Source of the DNA: JBLHZY01 sp050633265
GTDB lineage: Bacteria > Pseudomonadota > Alphaproteobacteria > Rhodobacterales > Rhodobacteraceae
DNA: 64,000 bases
Direction of reading: 5' to 3'
Assembly: GCA_050633265.1 (NCBI GenBank)
Contig: JBOEGE010000006.1
Location: forward strand, 246,228-310,227
The translations under genes were made by a program, and so were the position numbers. This document shows, piece by piece, positions 16,213 to 25,127 of the stretch. A model generated the notes under the pieces. The model made no database searches, was not told the origin of the DNA, and worked only from the letters and a program-made list of their open reading frames with translations. Each line of letters opens with the position of its first letter. The first letter of the stretch is position 1.

Positions 16213-17217
16213 TCAGGTTCTGGATTTCAGCGAATTTCGTTCGGCCAGCGGGAAAAGCGCCAGGCCAATAAGAATGGCAAACCAAAGCGTGGTGAGCCGG
16301 ATGATTGCAGTGGCCGGGATCGACATCTCAAGCGGCACGCCCTCAAGCGACAGCAGAGCAACCATCGCCGCCTCTGCCCCGCCAAGCCCGCCCGGCGCGC
16401 CGGTAAGCCCGCCCGCAAGCGCCGAGAAAATAAAGATCGCAATAGCCGTGGAAAGCGCAATATCCGCCCCCATCCACGCCAGCAAAAGATAAAACGCATA
16501 GCCCTCAGCCGCCCAACCAAGACAGCCCAAAAGCCCCGCCATCGTAAGCGTGCCACCATGGCTAAACCGGGCAAGCGAGCGCGCAGCGGTGCGCAGCTTG
16601 GCAAACAGGCGCGGCGCGCGGCCCGTGGCGCGATGCCCCAGCGTTGCAATCCAAGCCAAAAGGCGCGGGCGTGTGGCGATAAACGCCGCGCCAAGCGCAA
16701 GGATCGTAACCGGCAAAGCGCCCGAAATCCCATGCCCGACAAAAAGCAAAGAGAAGCCCATCAGCAAAGCCATCGCCGCCAGATCCGCCGCACGATCGAC
16801 CAAAACAAGCGGCGCGGTGCGCGTATAGGCCCAGCCCGTTTCGCGATAAAGCCAACGCATCCGCACCAGCTCTCCAACGCGCCCCGGAGTAACCGTCATG
16901 GCAAAGCCGCCAAGGAAATGCAGCGCGTTATGGGTGAATGGCGTTGTTAAACCGAGGCGGCGCGCAAAGGCATGCCAACGAAGCGCCCGCAGCCCATAAT
17001 TGGCCAGCGAAAGAGCCAGCAAAGCGCCAAACTGCCAAAGGGAGATCTTGCGCAGCTGTTCAAGCGTTTCTTGCCAGCCCGTCGCGGCAATCGCGCCGAT
17101 CATCCCAAAGCCCACAAGCGCCAAAAGCCCAATCAAAACAGCGCGATCCCGCCATTGCTTGGAAGCAACGGGCAAAGGCGCGCGCGAGGGCGGGATATCT
17201 GAACGCGTCATCGTCAT
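16213..17217 (-). CDS. Flippase-like integral membrane protein (LPG_synthase_TM / UPF0104 family)
   Basis: Polytopic protein of 334 residues with about eight hydrophobic segments and the family features LANYGLRALRWHAFARRLG and GGFAMTVTPGRVGELVR in the first half, and a small-residue-rich GGLTGAPGGLGGAEA in the second. The family is the membrane part of lysylphosphatidylglycerol synthases and the AglD-associated proteins. The ATG at 17217 is chosen; a second Met lies two codons on. It heads the operon with the DprE1- and DprE2-like genes, so a role in moving the lipid-linked pentose across the membrane is plausible but unproven. Confidence 0.78.
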   Translation of the reverse strand: MTMTRSDIPPSRAPLPVASKQWRDRAVLIGLLALVGFGMIGAIAATGWQETLEQLRKISLWQFGALLALSLANYGLRALRWHAFARRLGLTTPFTHNALHFLGGFAMTVTPGRVGELVRMRWLYRETGWAYTRTAPLVLVDRAADLAAMALLMGFSLLFVGHGISGALPVTILALGAAFIATRPRLLAWIATLGHRATGRAPRLFAKLRTAARSLARFSHGGTLTMAGLLGCLGWAAEGYAFYLLLAWMGADIALSTAIAIFIFSALAGGLTGAPGGLGGAEAAMVALLSLEGVPLEMSIPATAIIRLTTLWFAILIGLALFPLAERNSLKSRT

Positions 17218-17337
17218 CACTGCCCGTTTAGGAACCAATTGGGGCGATATTATGATGCTGTTTCGATTTGTTAAACAGTGCGCGAAAAAATTGACCAGAT
17301 TTCAAGAGCGCCGGGGCCAATTCGCGCGCGCCAAACA

Positions 17338-17366
17338 AAAAGGGCACAGCCAAGCCGCGCCCTTTT
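17338..17366 (-). terminator. Terminator of the CoA-transferase operon
   Basis: AAAAGGGC (17338-17345) pairs with GCCCTTTT (17359-17366) around a 13-base loop. On the minus strand it is followed by TTTTTGTTT and begins 20 bases after the scoB stop. Confidence 0.85.
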
Positions 17367-17385
17367 CTCCATACTGCACAAAGGC

Positions 17386-18015
17386 TTAATCGACGATTGT
17401 TGCCTCAGTCGCTGCGCGCAACTCGGCCTCGCTCACGCCTTCTGCAAGCTCAACAATCTTCAACCCGCCAGGAACCACATCCAAAACACCAAGCCCAGTG
17501 ATGATCCGATCGACAACCGCCTTGCCAGTCAGAGGCAATGTGCATGCCTTCAAAACCTTGCTCTCGCCGTGCTTATTGGCGTGATCCATCACAACCACAA
17601 CGCGGCCAACACCGGCAACCAAATCCATCGCGCCGCCCATCCCTTTGACCAGCTTGCCCGGGATCATCCAATTCGCCAGATCGCCATTCTCAGCAACTTC
17701 CATCGCGCCCAAAATTGCCATCGCAATCTTGCCGCCACGGATCATGCCAAAGCTCATCGCGCTGTCAAAATAAGCGGTTTGGGGCAGCTCGGTGATCGTC
17801 TGCTTGCCCGCATTGATCAGATCGGCATCCTCTGTTCCTTCAATCGGGAACGGGCCCATGCCCAACATGCCGTTTTCCGATTGCAGCGTCACTTCAACAC
17901 CCTCGGGGATGTAATTCGAAACCAGCGTTGGAATGCCAATCCCAAGGTTTACATACATGCCATCTTCGAGTTCGAGCGCCGCGCGGGCAGCCATTTGATT
18001 GCGATCCCAGCTCAT
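17386..18015 (-). CDS. scoB: 3-oxoacid CoA-transferase subunit B
   Basis: Beta subunit of a class I CoA-transferase (succinyl-CoA:3-ketoacid or acetate CoA-transferase type) that activates acetoacetate. 209 residues from the ATG at 18015, which has AAGGAC upstream. Visible signatures are NLGIGIPTLV (about 22-31) and SENGMLGMGP with the catalytic Glu47 that forms the CoA thioester. The A subunit is encoded upstream in the same direction, but two unrelated genes lie between, an unusual layout since the subunits are normally adjacent. Whether the acceptor is acetoacetate or another 3-oxoacid cannot be told. Confidence 0.9.
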   Translation of the reverse strand: MSWDRNQMAARAALELEDGMYVNLGIGIPTLVSNYIPEGVEVTLQSENGMLGMGPFPIEGTEDADLINAGKQTITELPQTAYFDSAMSFGMIRGGKIAMAILGAMEVAENGDLANWMIPGKLVKGMGGAMDLVAGVGRVVVVMDHANKHGESKVLKACTLPLTGKAVVDRIITGLGVLDVVPGGLKIVELAEGVSEAELRAATEATIVD

Positions 18016-18060
18016 GATCTTTGTCCTTTTCTGCGCCGCCAAAGCGGCAAATTCGCGCCC

Positions 18061-18894
18061 CTAATGCGAGGCTTTGGATTGCTGCACCTGCTCAGGATGA
18101 GGCGCATTACTTTGTTTGTCTATCGGGGCTTGCTGCGCCGCTTCATGCATGGCGGCAAACAATATCTTGGCATAGGCCGCATTGGTATGGCGGTGATCAT
18201 CCTTAACCCCCTCTTTGCCCAATTCCTCTTCGGGTACGCGGGCATATGCGTCCTTGGTCAAAAACGCACGATCAAGCGTTTCGCGCGGCTGCAAGACAAA
18301 ATGCAGGCCCCGGGCCTCCATCTCATCGGCAATCATCCCCTCGTAAACGTCCAAAATCATCTGGCTATCAGCAAGCCGCGAGCTTAGCCCAAAGGCAGGC
18401 TCCCATTCGGCCCGTTTGAGCGAGGCGCGCGCCAAAGGATAGGGGGAGGGGGCAAAAATCATCCGCGGATCGGCGCCGAATTTGGCGATGATCTCATCCG
18501 TACCATCGCGCACCCATGCCGCCATCGCCGCCAATAAAAAGCTCTCGGAAATCCCGGCCTTTTGGCGAACGCGCTGCATCCCATACACATATCGCACATA
18601 TAAAAGCCGCGCCAAATAATACATCCGCCAGCGATGCCCAACCACGAAAATGCGATCATATGGCGCCAAATCAATGCGCCGATCACTGTTCCATTCGCGG
18701 GCCTTCTTGGCACCAAAGGAATCGCCCTTTGCCGGGCCAAACAGGCCGTGCTTATCTTTCTGTGCGCGGTCATAAGCAAGCGCAGGCAGCCCATAAAAGG
18801 AAATCTCATAGTCGGGGTAGGCCTGCGCAATCTCGTCCTGCGCCAAACGCAGGGTCGCTGCATGAGAATTGCCAAGGATCAAAAGGCGGCTCAT
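18061..18894 (-). CDS. SGNH-hydrolase-like protein of unknown function
   Basis: 277-residue protein without signal peptide. It begins MSRLLILGNSHAATLR, which puts a GNSH motif at 8-11 with the serine in the place of the SGNH/GDSL block I nucleophile. DDHRHTN at 232-238 resembles the C-terminal Asp-x-x-His block. No membrane segment is seen; the last ~30 residues are Gln-rich and likely flexible. It overlaps the GSCFA gene by ATGA. Esterase or acyltransferase activity on a carbohydrate is plausible from the fold, but no substrate is indicated. Confidence 0.65.
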   Translation of the reverse strand: MSRLLILGNSHAATLRLAQDEIAQAYPDYEISFYGLPALAYDRAQKDKHGLFGPAKGDSFGAKKAREWNSDRRIDLAPYDRIFVVGHRWRMYYLARLLYVRYVYGMQRVRQKAGISESFLLAAMAAWVRDGTDEIIAKFGADPRMIFAPSPYPLARASLKRAEWEPAFGLSSRLADSQMILDVYEGMIADEMEARGLHFVLQPRETLDRAFLTKDAYARVPEEELGKEGVKDDHRHTNAAYAKILFAAMHEAAQQAPIDKQSNAPHPEQVQQSKASH

Positions 18895-19973
18895 TGTGCC
18901 CCCCCCCTTGGGCGCATCGCATCAAGCATGGCCTCCTCGCAAATCAGCTCATCTTCGCCCTCGGGATCGGCATCGCTGGCGCGCATTGCCGCCGCCGGAA
19001 CGCCCAAAAGCGCGGCCTCCTCGGGATCGCTGCCATGGGCGGCCAAAAACATCCCCATCGCCGCCGCAACACCCGCCTGCGTTGGCTCGCGCAGGTTTTC
19101 GCGAAAGAAAACGCCGCGCGCGCTGGGGCTGGTGATCACCTCATAGGAGGGGAAATAATCAAAACCATCCTCGCGCGCGAGCACGCCACAAACCGAACGC
19201 ATCACCGATTTGGAATAGCTCGAGGCCGAAAGAACATGTTTGCCGCTGGCCGTTGCTGTCAGCGGGACAGGCGAAACCGAGAGCAAGAAATTCACCCCCG
19301 GATTGATCGCCCGAACCATATCGCGGCAAGCGCGCATATCGTCCAAAATGTCCTCGTAAGGGGCGTTGTAAAACTCGAAAATAGCCGGATCAAACTGCCC
19401 CGCAATCACTCCGGGCGCGACCGGATAGATCGTGCCTTTGCTGCGATGGCGCCAGCTTTCGGTAAGGCCAAGCGTAAACACAATAACATCCGCATCGCGC
19501 AGCACATCGCGCACCGCCTCAAGATGCTCTGCGCGCGCCTCTTTGACATGCGCCGGATCGCTATATCCCTGTGGCTCAACATTGGGGCGCAACGCATCAA
19601 AATAGCGCCCGTCCCGCTCCCAAACTGGCAGTGCAGGGGCGCCATCATAAAGCGCTTCTTCGATCAGCTGGCGCAGCTGGCGCACTGTGTAGATATTTCC
19701 GTAACGCGCTGAAAACACGCCATAAAAATGCACCTTAAGAACGTCTTGCGGAACCGCAACCTCAATGCGCTCCGCATCCATCACCCCCCAGCCAAGCTGA
19801 TGCAGCGAACGGTGCAAATGCTGGGCAAAACAGCTTCCCGCGGTCATTATTTTACTGTCGCGGGTGATCGCGAATTTGGGCACATAAAGCGCCTCTATCG
19901 CGCCTGCATCCTGCGCCACCACACCACTGCGCCAAAAAGCGCGCGCCGGGGCATTGTCATAGGGGGAGGCCAT
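18891..19973 (-). CDS. GSCFA-domain protein
   Basis: 360-residue member of the GSCFA family, named from the motif seen here at residues 46-50 (TAGSCFAQH). The family is SGNH-like and poorly characterised. Other family elements are readable: VEPQGYSDPAHV, DVIVFTLGLTESW and LLSVSPVPLTATASGKHVL. The ATG at 19973 gives the standard family length; the open frame upstream overlaps scoA and is not used. It starts 10 bases after the scoA stop and overlaps the next gene, so the two SGNH-type proteins are probably co-translated and may work together. Confidence 0.85.
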   Translation of the reverse strand: MASPYDNAPARAFWRSGVVAQDAGAIEALYVPKFAITRDSKIMTAGSCFAQHLHRSLHQLGWGVMDAERIEVAVPQDVLKVHFYGVFSARYGNIYTVRQLRQLIEEALYDGAPALPVWERDGRYFDALRPNVEPQGYSDPAHVKEARAEHLEAVRDVLRDADVIVFTLGLTESWRHRSKGTIYPVAPGVIAGQFDPAIFEFYNAPYEDILDDMRACRDMVRAINPGVNFLLSVSPVPLTATASGKHVLSASSYSKSVMRSVCGVLAREDGFDYFPSYEVITSPSARGVFFRENLREPTQAGVAAAMGMFLAAHGSDPEEAALLGVPAAAMRASDADPEGEDELICEEAMLDAMRPRGGAQ

Positions 19974-19983
19974 GCGCGCGGGC

Positions 19984-20679
19984 CTAAGCTGCGCGCGTTG
20001 TCCGCTGCTCGATGCGCTTTTCATGCTCGCCTTGGATGATGCGATGCACATAAACGCCGGGCAGGTGAATGAGATCAGGATCAAGCGAACCCGTTGGCAC
20101 GATTTCCTCAACCTCAACGATGCAAACTTTGCCACACATCGCCGCGGGCGGATTGAAATTGCGCGCGGTTTTGCGGAAAATCAGATTGCCGGTCGGATCC
20201 GCTTTCCAGGCTTTGACAATCGCCAGATCAGCAAAAATACCGGTTTCCATGATGTATTCCTGGCCGTCAAACACTTTGGTTTCTTTGCCCTCAGCAATCA
20301 CCGTGCCAACGCCCGTTTTGGTGTAAAACCCCGGAATGCCCGCGCCGCCTGCGCGCATCCGCTCGGCCAATGTGCCTTGGGGATTGAACTCAAGCTCAAG
20401 CTCGCCGGAAAGATATTGGCGCATGAATTCAGCATTTTCACCAACATAAGAACTCATCATTTTGCGCACTTGTTTGGTTTGCAGCAAAACACCGAGACCA
20501 AAATCATCAACCCCTGCATTGTTCGAGGCGACGGTCAATTCCTTGGTGCCCGCATCACGGATCGCATTGATCAAAAGCTCGGGGATGCCGCAAAGGCCAA
20601 ACCCGCCCGCCGCAATCGTCATGCCGTCAAACAACACACCATCAAGCGCTTCTGCGGCTGATCCAAATACCTTTTTCAT
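19984..20679 (-). CDS. scoA: 3-oxoacid CoA-transferase subunit A
   Basis: Alpha subunit of the CoA-transferase, 231 residues. The family signature GGFGLCGIPE is at about 24-33 and NNAGVDDFGLG follows; GIPGFYTKTGVGT lies near 122. The ATG at 20679 is preceded by GGGGAGACGGAG. It is first in a four-gene operon scoA, GSCFA, SGNH-like, scoB ending at the terminator at 17.35 kb. Confidence 0.92.
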   Translation of the reverse strand: MKKVFGSAAEALDGVLFDGMTIAAGGFGLCGIPELLINAIRDAGTKELTVASNNAGVDDFGLGVLLQTKQVRKMMSSYVGENAEFMRQYLSGELELEFNPQGTLAERMRAGGAGIPGFYTKTGVGTVIAEGKETKVFDGQEYIMETGIFADLAIVKAWKADPTGNLIFRKTARNFNPPAAMCGKVCIVEVEEIVPTGSLDPDLIHLPGVYVHRIIQGEHEKRIEQRTTRAA

Positions 20680-20859
20680 CTCCGTCTCCCCTTTGATCCC
20701 GATCCAATTGCGGCAGGATAGTATAGTTGCGCATGTCAATCAATTGCTGCGCTGCAAAATATGATTGCTCAAAGGTTACTCTGCATCGCAGCTATGTCAA
20801 ACGGCAAAGCGAAACGCGGCCAAATCAAAGGGGCGAAAGGGCGGGGCGGGTTCGCCGGC

Positions 20860-23595
20860 CTAGCCTTCGCTGGCCTTTTTCGCCGCGGGTTTCTTTGCCG
20901 CTGGTTTTTTGGCAGCAGGCTTCTTGGCGGCGGCCTTTTTTGGGGCTGCCTTTTTCGCGGCGGGCTTCTTGGCCGCAGCCTTTTTCGGCGCCGCTTTCTT
21001 GCGCCCGCCTTTTGAGGCCAGTTTGGCCGCGATCAATTCAACCGCCAAATCCATAGTCACATCTTCGGGCTCGGTGCCTTTGGGCAAGGTCGCATTAACC
21101 TTTTCCCATTTCACATAAGGCCCATAGCGCCCATCCATGACAGCAATCATGCCGCCGCTTTCTGGATGGTCTCCGATTTCTTTCAAAGGCTTAGCGGCTG
21201 CACGCCCGGCGCCGCGTGTGGCCAGCTTTTGCGCCAGAACTTCAACCGCGCGGTTCATCCCGATGGTAAAGACTTCCTCCACATCAGGGATATTCGCATA
21301 GAGCCGATCATGTTTGACAAACGGCCCATAGCGCCCGATGCCCGCCTCGATCATCACGCCATCATCCGGGTGCGGCCCAACTTCGCGTGGCAGGCTGAGC
21401 AACATCAGCGCTTTTTCCAGATCAATCGTTTCGGGCGCCCAGCCCTTGGGCAGGCTCGCGCGGGGCGGCTTTTTCACCTCTTCGGTGGGCTCGCCGCGCT
21501 GCACATAAGGGCCAAAACGGCCAGAACGCAGCGAGATTTCATCTCCCCCATCTTCGCCCAAAACCCGATCGCCCGATGGTGCATCCGGATCGGCATTGAT
21601 CGGGCGGGTGTAGCGGCATTCGGGATAGTTTCCGCAGCCAACAAACCCGCCGGTTTTGGATGTTTTGAGGTGCAATTTACCGTCCCCGCAAAGCGGACAG
21701 GCGCGCGGATCAGAGCCATCGGCGCGCGGCGGATAAAGCTGCGGCGCGAGAGCTGCATCAAGCTTATCAAGCACTTCGGTGATGCGCAGCTCGCTCGTTT
21801 CAGAAATCGCAACGGAAAAATCGCGCCAGAACCGATTGAGCACATCCTTATAATCGCGCTCGCCCGCACTCACATCATCAAGCTGGCCTTCAAGATCAGC
21901 AGTGAAATCATAACCGACATATTTGCGGAAGAAATTGAGCAAAAAGATCGTCACGATCCGCCCCTTTTCCTCGGGGATCAGGCGGTTTTTATCCTTGCGG
22001 ACATATTCGCGATCTTGGATCGTGGTCACGATGCTGGCGTATGTCGAGGGGCGGCCGATGCCGAGCTCTTCCATGCGTTTCACAAGCGTTGCCTCGGTAT
22101 AACGGGGCGGGGGCTGGGTGAAATGCTGGGCGCCAAGAACGGCCGCATCCTCAGACATCACAGCCGAAGCGATCTGGCGCAGGCCGGGTTTGGCTTTCGC
22201 CTCAATCACATCGTCAGATTTCTCGGCCGCCTTGTTGAAATCAGCCAAAACGCCATTTTCGGCCAATTTGGCCGCCTCGCCCTGCATAATCTGGGGCAAG
22301 CGCGCCTCATCCTCAGAGGCGACATCATCACGCCCCTCTTCATAGACGCGCAAAAACCCATCAAAAAGAACAACTTGCCCAGTCGCGCGCAGGCCAACCT
22401 GATCATCATTGCTGGCAATATCGACTGTGGTGCGCTCAAGGCGGGCCGCTTCCATTTGGCTCGCAATTGTGCGTTTCCAGATCAGATCATAGAGTTTGAT
22501 TTGATCTTTGTCGGTGATCTTCAACAGATCCGGGCTCATATCCATATCTGTCGGGCGAATACATTCATGCGCTTCTTGAGCGTTTTTCGCCTTGTTTTTA
22601 TAGATGCGCGGCGTGCCGGGCACGTATTCCTTGCCGTATTTCTTGCCGATCGTTTCACGCGCAGCCGCGACGGCCTCGGGCGCCATATCAATGCCATCGG
22701 TCCTCATATAGGTGATGTAACCGGCTTCATAGAGGCGCTGCGCCGTCCCCATTGCAGCGCGCGCGCCCATGCCAAATTTGCGGCTGGCCTCTTGCTGAAG
22801 CGTCGAGGTCATGAAGGGCGGGGAGGGGTTGCGCGCACCGGGCTTTGCCTCGACAGAGACGATTTTGAGCGGGCGAGAAGTGACCGCTTGAACAGCGATT
22901 TCAGCCGATAGCGCGTTTTCAATATCGAACTTTTCAAGCTTTTTGCCGGCAAGCGTTGTGAGGCGCGCCTCAAATTGCTGGCCGCGCGGGGTCTCGAATG
23001 CGGCCTTCACGCTCCAATATTCTTGCGGGTTAAACGCCTCGATTTCCATCTCGCGCTCAACGATCAAGCGCAGGCAAACTGATTGCACGCGGCCAGCCGA
23101 TTTTGCACCCGGCAGCTTGCGCCACAGAACAGGAGAGAGGTTGAACCCCACCAGATAATCAAGCGCGCGGCGGGCCAGATAAGCATCCACCAGCGGCACA
23201 TCGACTTGGCGCGGATTTTTCATCGCCTCAGTGACGGCCGCCTTGGTGATCGCATTGAAAACAACGCGGCTCACTTTGGTGTCTTTTTTGATCGCTTTGC
23301 GTTTGGTCAGAGCTTCCTGAAGATGCCAAGAGATCGCTTCGCCTTCGCGATCCGGGTCGGTCGCGAGAATGAGCGTATCGTCATTGGCGAGCGCATCCGC
23401 GATGGCTTTTACATGTTTGCGGCTGTCGTAACCGACTTCCCATTTCATCTCGAAATCATGCTCGGTATCGACGGAACCATCCTTTGGCGGCAGGTCGCGG
23501 ACATGCCCGTAAGAGGCCAGCACGACATAATCGCTCCCCAAATACTTGTTGATTGTCTTGGCTTTAGCTGGGGATTCGACAACGACAACGGGCAT
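20860..23595 (-). CDS. topA: DNA topoisomerase I
   Basis: Type IA topoisomerase relaxing negative supercoils. The Toprim domain is N-terminal (VVVESPAKAKTI at 3-14; DPDREGEAI at 80-88), the catalytic tyrosine is Y296 in GYITYMRTDG. One clear C4 zinc ribbon (CPLCGDGKLHL...C..C) lies near residue 620 and repeated topo_C_Rpt units with GRYGP/GRFGPYV motifs follow. The last ~60 residues are a Lys-Ala-Pro-rich tail of KKAAAKKPA-type repeats, likely a DNA-binding extension. At 911 residues it is a normal alphaproteobacterial size. dprA lies upstream in the same direction. Confidence 0.97.
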   Translation of the reverse strand: MPVVVVESPAKAKTINKYLGSDYVVLASYGHVRDLPPKDGSVDTEHDFEMKWEVGYDSRKHVKAIADALANDDTLILATDPDREGEAISWHLQEALTKRKAIKKDTKVSRVVFNAITKAAVTEAMKNPRQVDVPLVDAYLARRALDYLVGFNLSPVLWRKLPGAKSAGRVQSVCLRLIVEREMEIEAFNPQEYWSVKAAFETPRGQQFEARLTTLAGKKLEKFDIENALSAEIAVQAVTSRPLKIVSVEAKPGARNPSPPFMTSTLQQEASRKFGMGARAAMGTAQRLYEAGYITYMRTDGIDMAPEAVAAARETIGKKYGKEYVPGTPRIYKNKAKNAQEAHECIRPTDMDMSPDLLKITDKDQIKLYDLIWKRTIASQMEAARLERTTVDIASNDDQVGLRATGQVVLFDGFLRVYEEGRDDVASEDEARLPQIMQGEAAKLAENGVLADFNKAAEKSDDVIEAKAKPGLRQIASAVMSEDAAVLGAQHFTQPPPRYTEATLVKRMEELGIGRPSTYASIVTTIQDREYVRKDKNRLIPEEKGRIVTIFLLNFFRKYVGYDFTADLEGQLDDVSAGERDYKDVLNRFWRDFSVAISETSELRITEVLDKLDAALAPQLYPPRADGSDPRACPLCGDGKLHLKTSKTGGFVGCGNYPECRYTRPINADPDAPSGDRVLGEDGGDEISLRSGRFGPYVQRGEPTEEVKKPPRASLPKGWAPETIDLEKALMLLSLPREVGPHPDDGVMIEAGIGRYGPFVKHDRLYANIPDVEEVFTIGMNRAVEVLAQKLATRGAGRAAAKPLKEIGDHPESGGMIAVMDGRYGPYVKWEKVNATLPKGTEPEDVTMDLAVELIAAKLASKGGRKKAAPKKAAAKKPAAKKAAPKKAAAKKPAAKKPAAKKPAAKKASEG

Positions 23596-23730
23596 AAAAT
23601 TCCTTTCGACTCGGATCGAGCACTATGGCGCGGCAAAATGTGGGGGGTTGGGGGGCTTGTCAATGCGCGGTTTTGGCGAGCGGCGGATTGAGGCGGCAAA
23701 GGGCGCCAGATTGCGCGCGCGGGGATGCGC

Positions 23731-24912
23731 TCACCGGATGCTCAGCAATCCACCGGGCTGGCGCGCGATTTTGCCTTCAAGCTCAAGGTCGGTGAGGGCA
23801 GGGGTGATCTCGCGCAGGTTGAGATTGAGATCACGCATCAACTGATCCTCGGCAAGCGGGCTGGGGCCAAGACGGCCAAGGATTTCACTGTGAAGCGCGG
23901 CCAGTTCAGCCAGAGAGCGGGGCATTTTCGGCGGAGCAGGCTGTGCAGGCGGCGCATCTGGGGAGATGGCGGCAGGATCAGGCGCATCGTGCCTTTGCGC
24001 AGCCGCCACTTTGGGGGCGAGATCGGCAAGCGCCTCGATCACATCCGCCGCAGAGCGCACCAAAGTTGCCCCGTCACGGATCAACATATTGCTGCCGCCC
24101 GCGCGCGCATCCAATGGGTGGCCGGGAACGGCCAGAACATCGCGCCCCTGATCAAGGGCATTGCGCGCGGTGATCAAACTGCCCGATTTTGGCGCGGCCT
24201 CGATCACAACGACCGCTTCAGACAGCCCTGAAATGATCCGATTGCGCATCGGGAAATGGCGCGCCATCGGGGCAAGGCCGATGGGTTGCTCAGAAAGGAG
24301 CAAACCGCGCGTTTCGATCTCTTGGGCCAGAACAGCATTTTCCGCCGGGTAAATCACATCAACACCGCCCGCCATCACAGCCACAGTGCCCCTTTCAAGC
24401 GCGGCCTGATGCGCAGCCGTATCAATCCCGCGCGCCAGCCCAGAGACAACAATATAACCCGCCTCCGCCAATTCGCCCGCCATTTTGCGCGCCATACGCA
24501 TGCCGAGGCTTGAAGCATTGCGCGCGCCGACAAGAGCAATCATTGGCCGCCCGAGCAACGCCTTATTGCCGCGCACCCAAATCAAGGGTGGCGCATCGGC
24601 AAGATCGCTAAGGGCTGCGGGATAACCCGGCTGACCATTGGCAATCAGCCGCGCGCCTGCAAGGCGCCCAGCCTTTAATTCGGCAAGAACAACGCCTTCG
24701 GGGCATATCTGATAAGAGGAAACACCCGCATCGCGGGCAATATCGGGAAGGGCAGCAAGGGCTTCTTGGGCCGATCCATGCTCAGCGAGCAGACGATAAA
24801 ATGTGGAAATGCCAACGCGGCGTGAGCGCAAGAGGCGGAGCCAGGAAAGCGTATCTTCCTCGCTGTGGGGTGGGGTGAGGGGGTGGGGGGAAGGGAAATA
24901 ATCCTTGGCCAT
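23731..24912 (-). CDS. dprA: DNA-processing protein DprA
   Basis: Cytosolic protein that loads RecA on incoming single-stranded DNA in natural transformation. 393 residues. The Rossmann-like DprA core spans about 75-290, with ALVGARNASSLGMRMA and SGLARGIDTAAHQAAL. A C-terminal winged-helix (about 325-390: LAELAALHSEILGRLG...LTDLELEGKIARQPGG) is the Z-alpha-like DprA_WH domain. It is followed 135 bases later by topA, a frequent pairing. Competence itself is not implied, as DprA is near universal. Confidence 0.95.
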   Translation of the reverse strand: MAKDYFPSPHPLTPPHSEEDTLSWLRLLRSRRVGISTFYRLLAEHGSAQEALAALPDIARDAGVSSYQICPEGVVLAELKAGRLAGARLIANGQPGYPAALSDLADAPPLIWVRGNKALLGRPMIALVGARNASSLGMRMARKMAGELAEAGYIVVSGLARGIDTAAHQAALERGTVAVMAGGVDVIYPAENAVLAQEIETRGLLLSEQPIGLAPMARHFPMRNRIISGLSEAVVVIEAAPKSGSLITARNALDQGRDVLAVPGHPLDARAGGSNMLIRDGATLVRSAADVIEALADLAPKVAAAQRHDAPDPAAISPDAPPAQPAPPKMPRSLAELAALHSEILGRLGPSPLAEDQLMRDLNLNLREITPALTDLELEGKIARQPGGLLSIR

Positions 24913-25127
24913 CCTGTCGCTCCATCTCTTGCCCCTTTAGCATGCACCAGAGCTGGTTAATGAAACGTGAATGTTTGAAAACTTCTACAAAATTGATATA
25001 TTTCATGTGCTTATCGGCAGGCTCTTCTTAACCACGATAAAGAATCATCTGCGCCACAGCGCTATATGCCTGCCGCAGATCATCCAACGGCCTGCGTGCA
25101 AAGCTCACCCCGCGCGCAGGGCGCCGA

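Noticed and set aside
20700..20760. TTGACA and TATACT elements upstream of scoA
   Set aside because: The spacing between the two is wrong for a sigma-70 promoter, so no promoter is claimed.
21166..22911. A 581-codon open frame opposite topA
   Set aside because: Antisense shadow of a clear topoisomerase gene, with no recognisable family or ribosome site.
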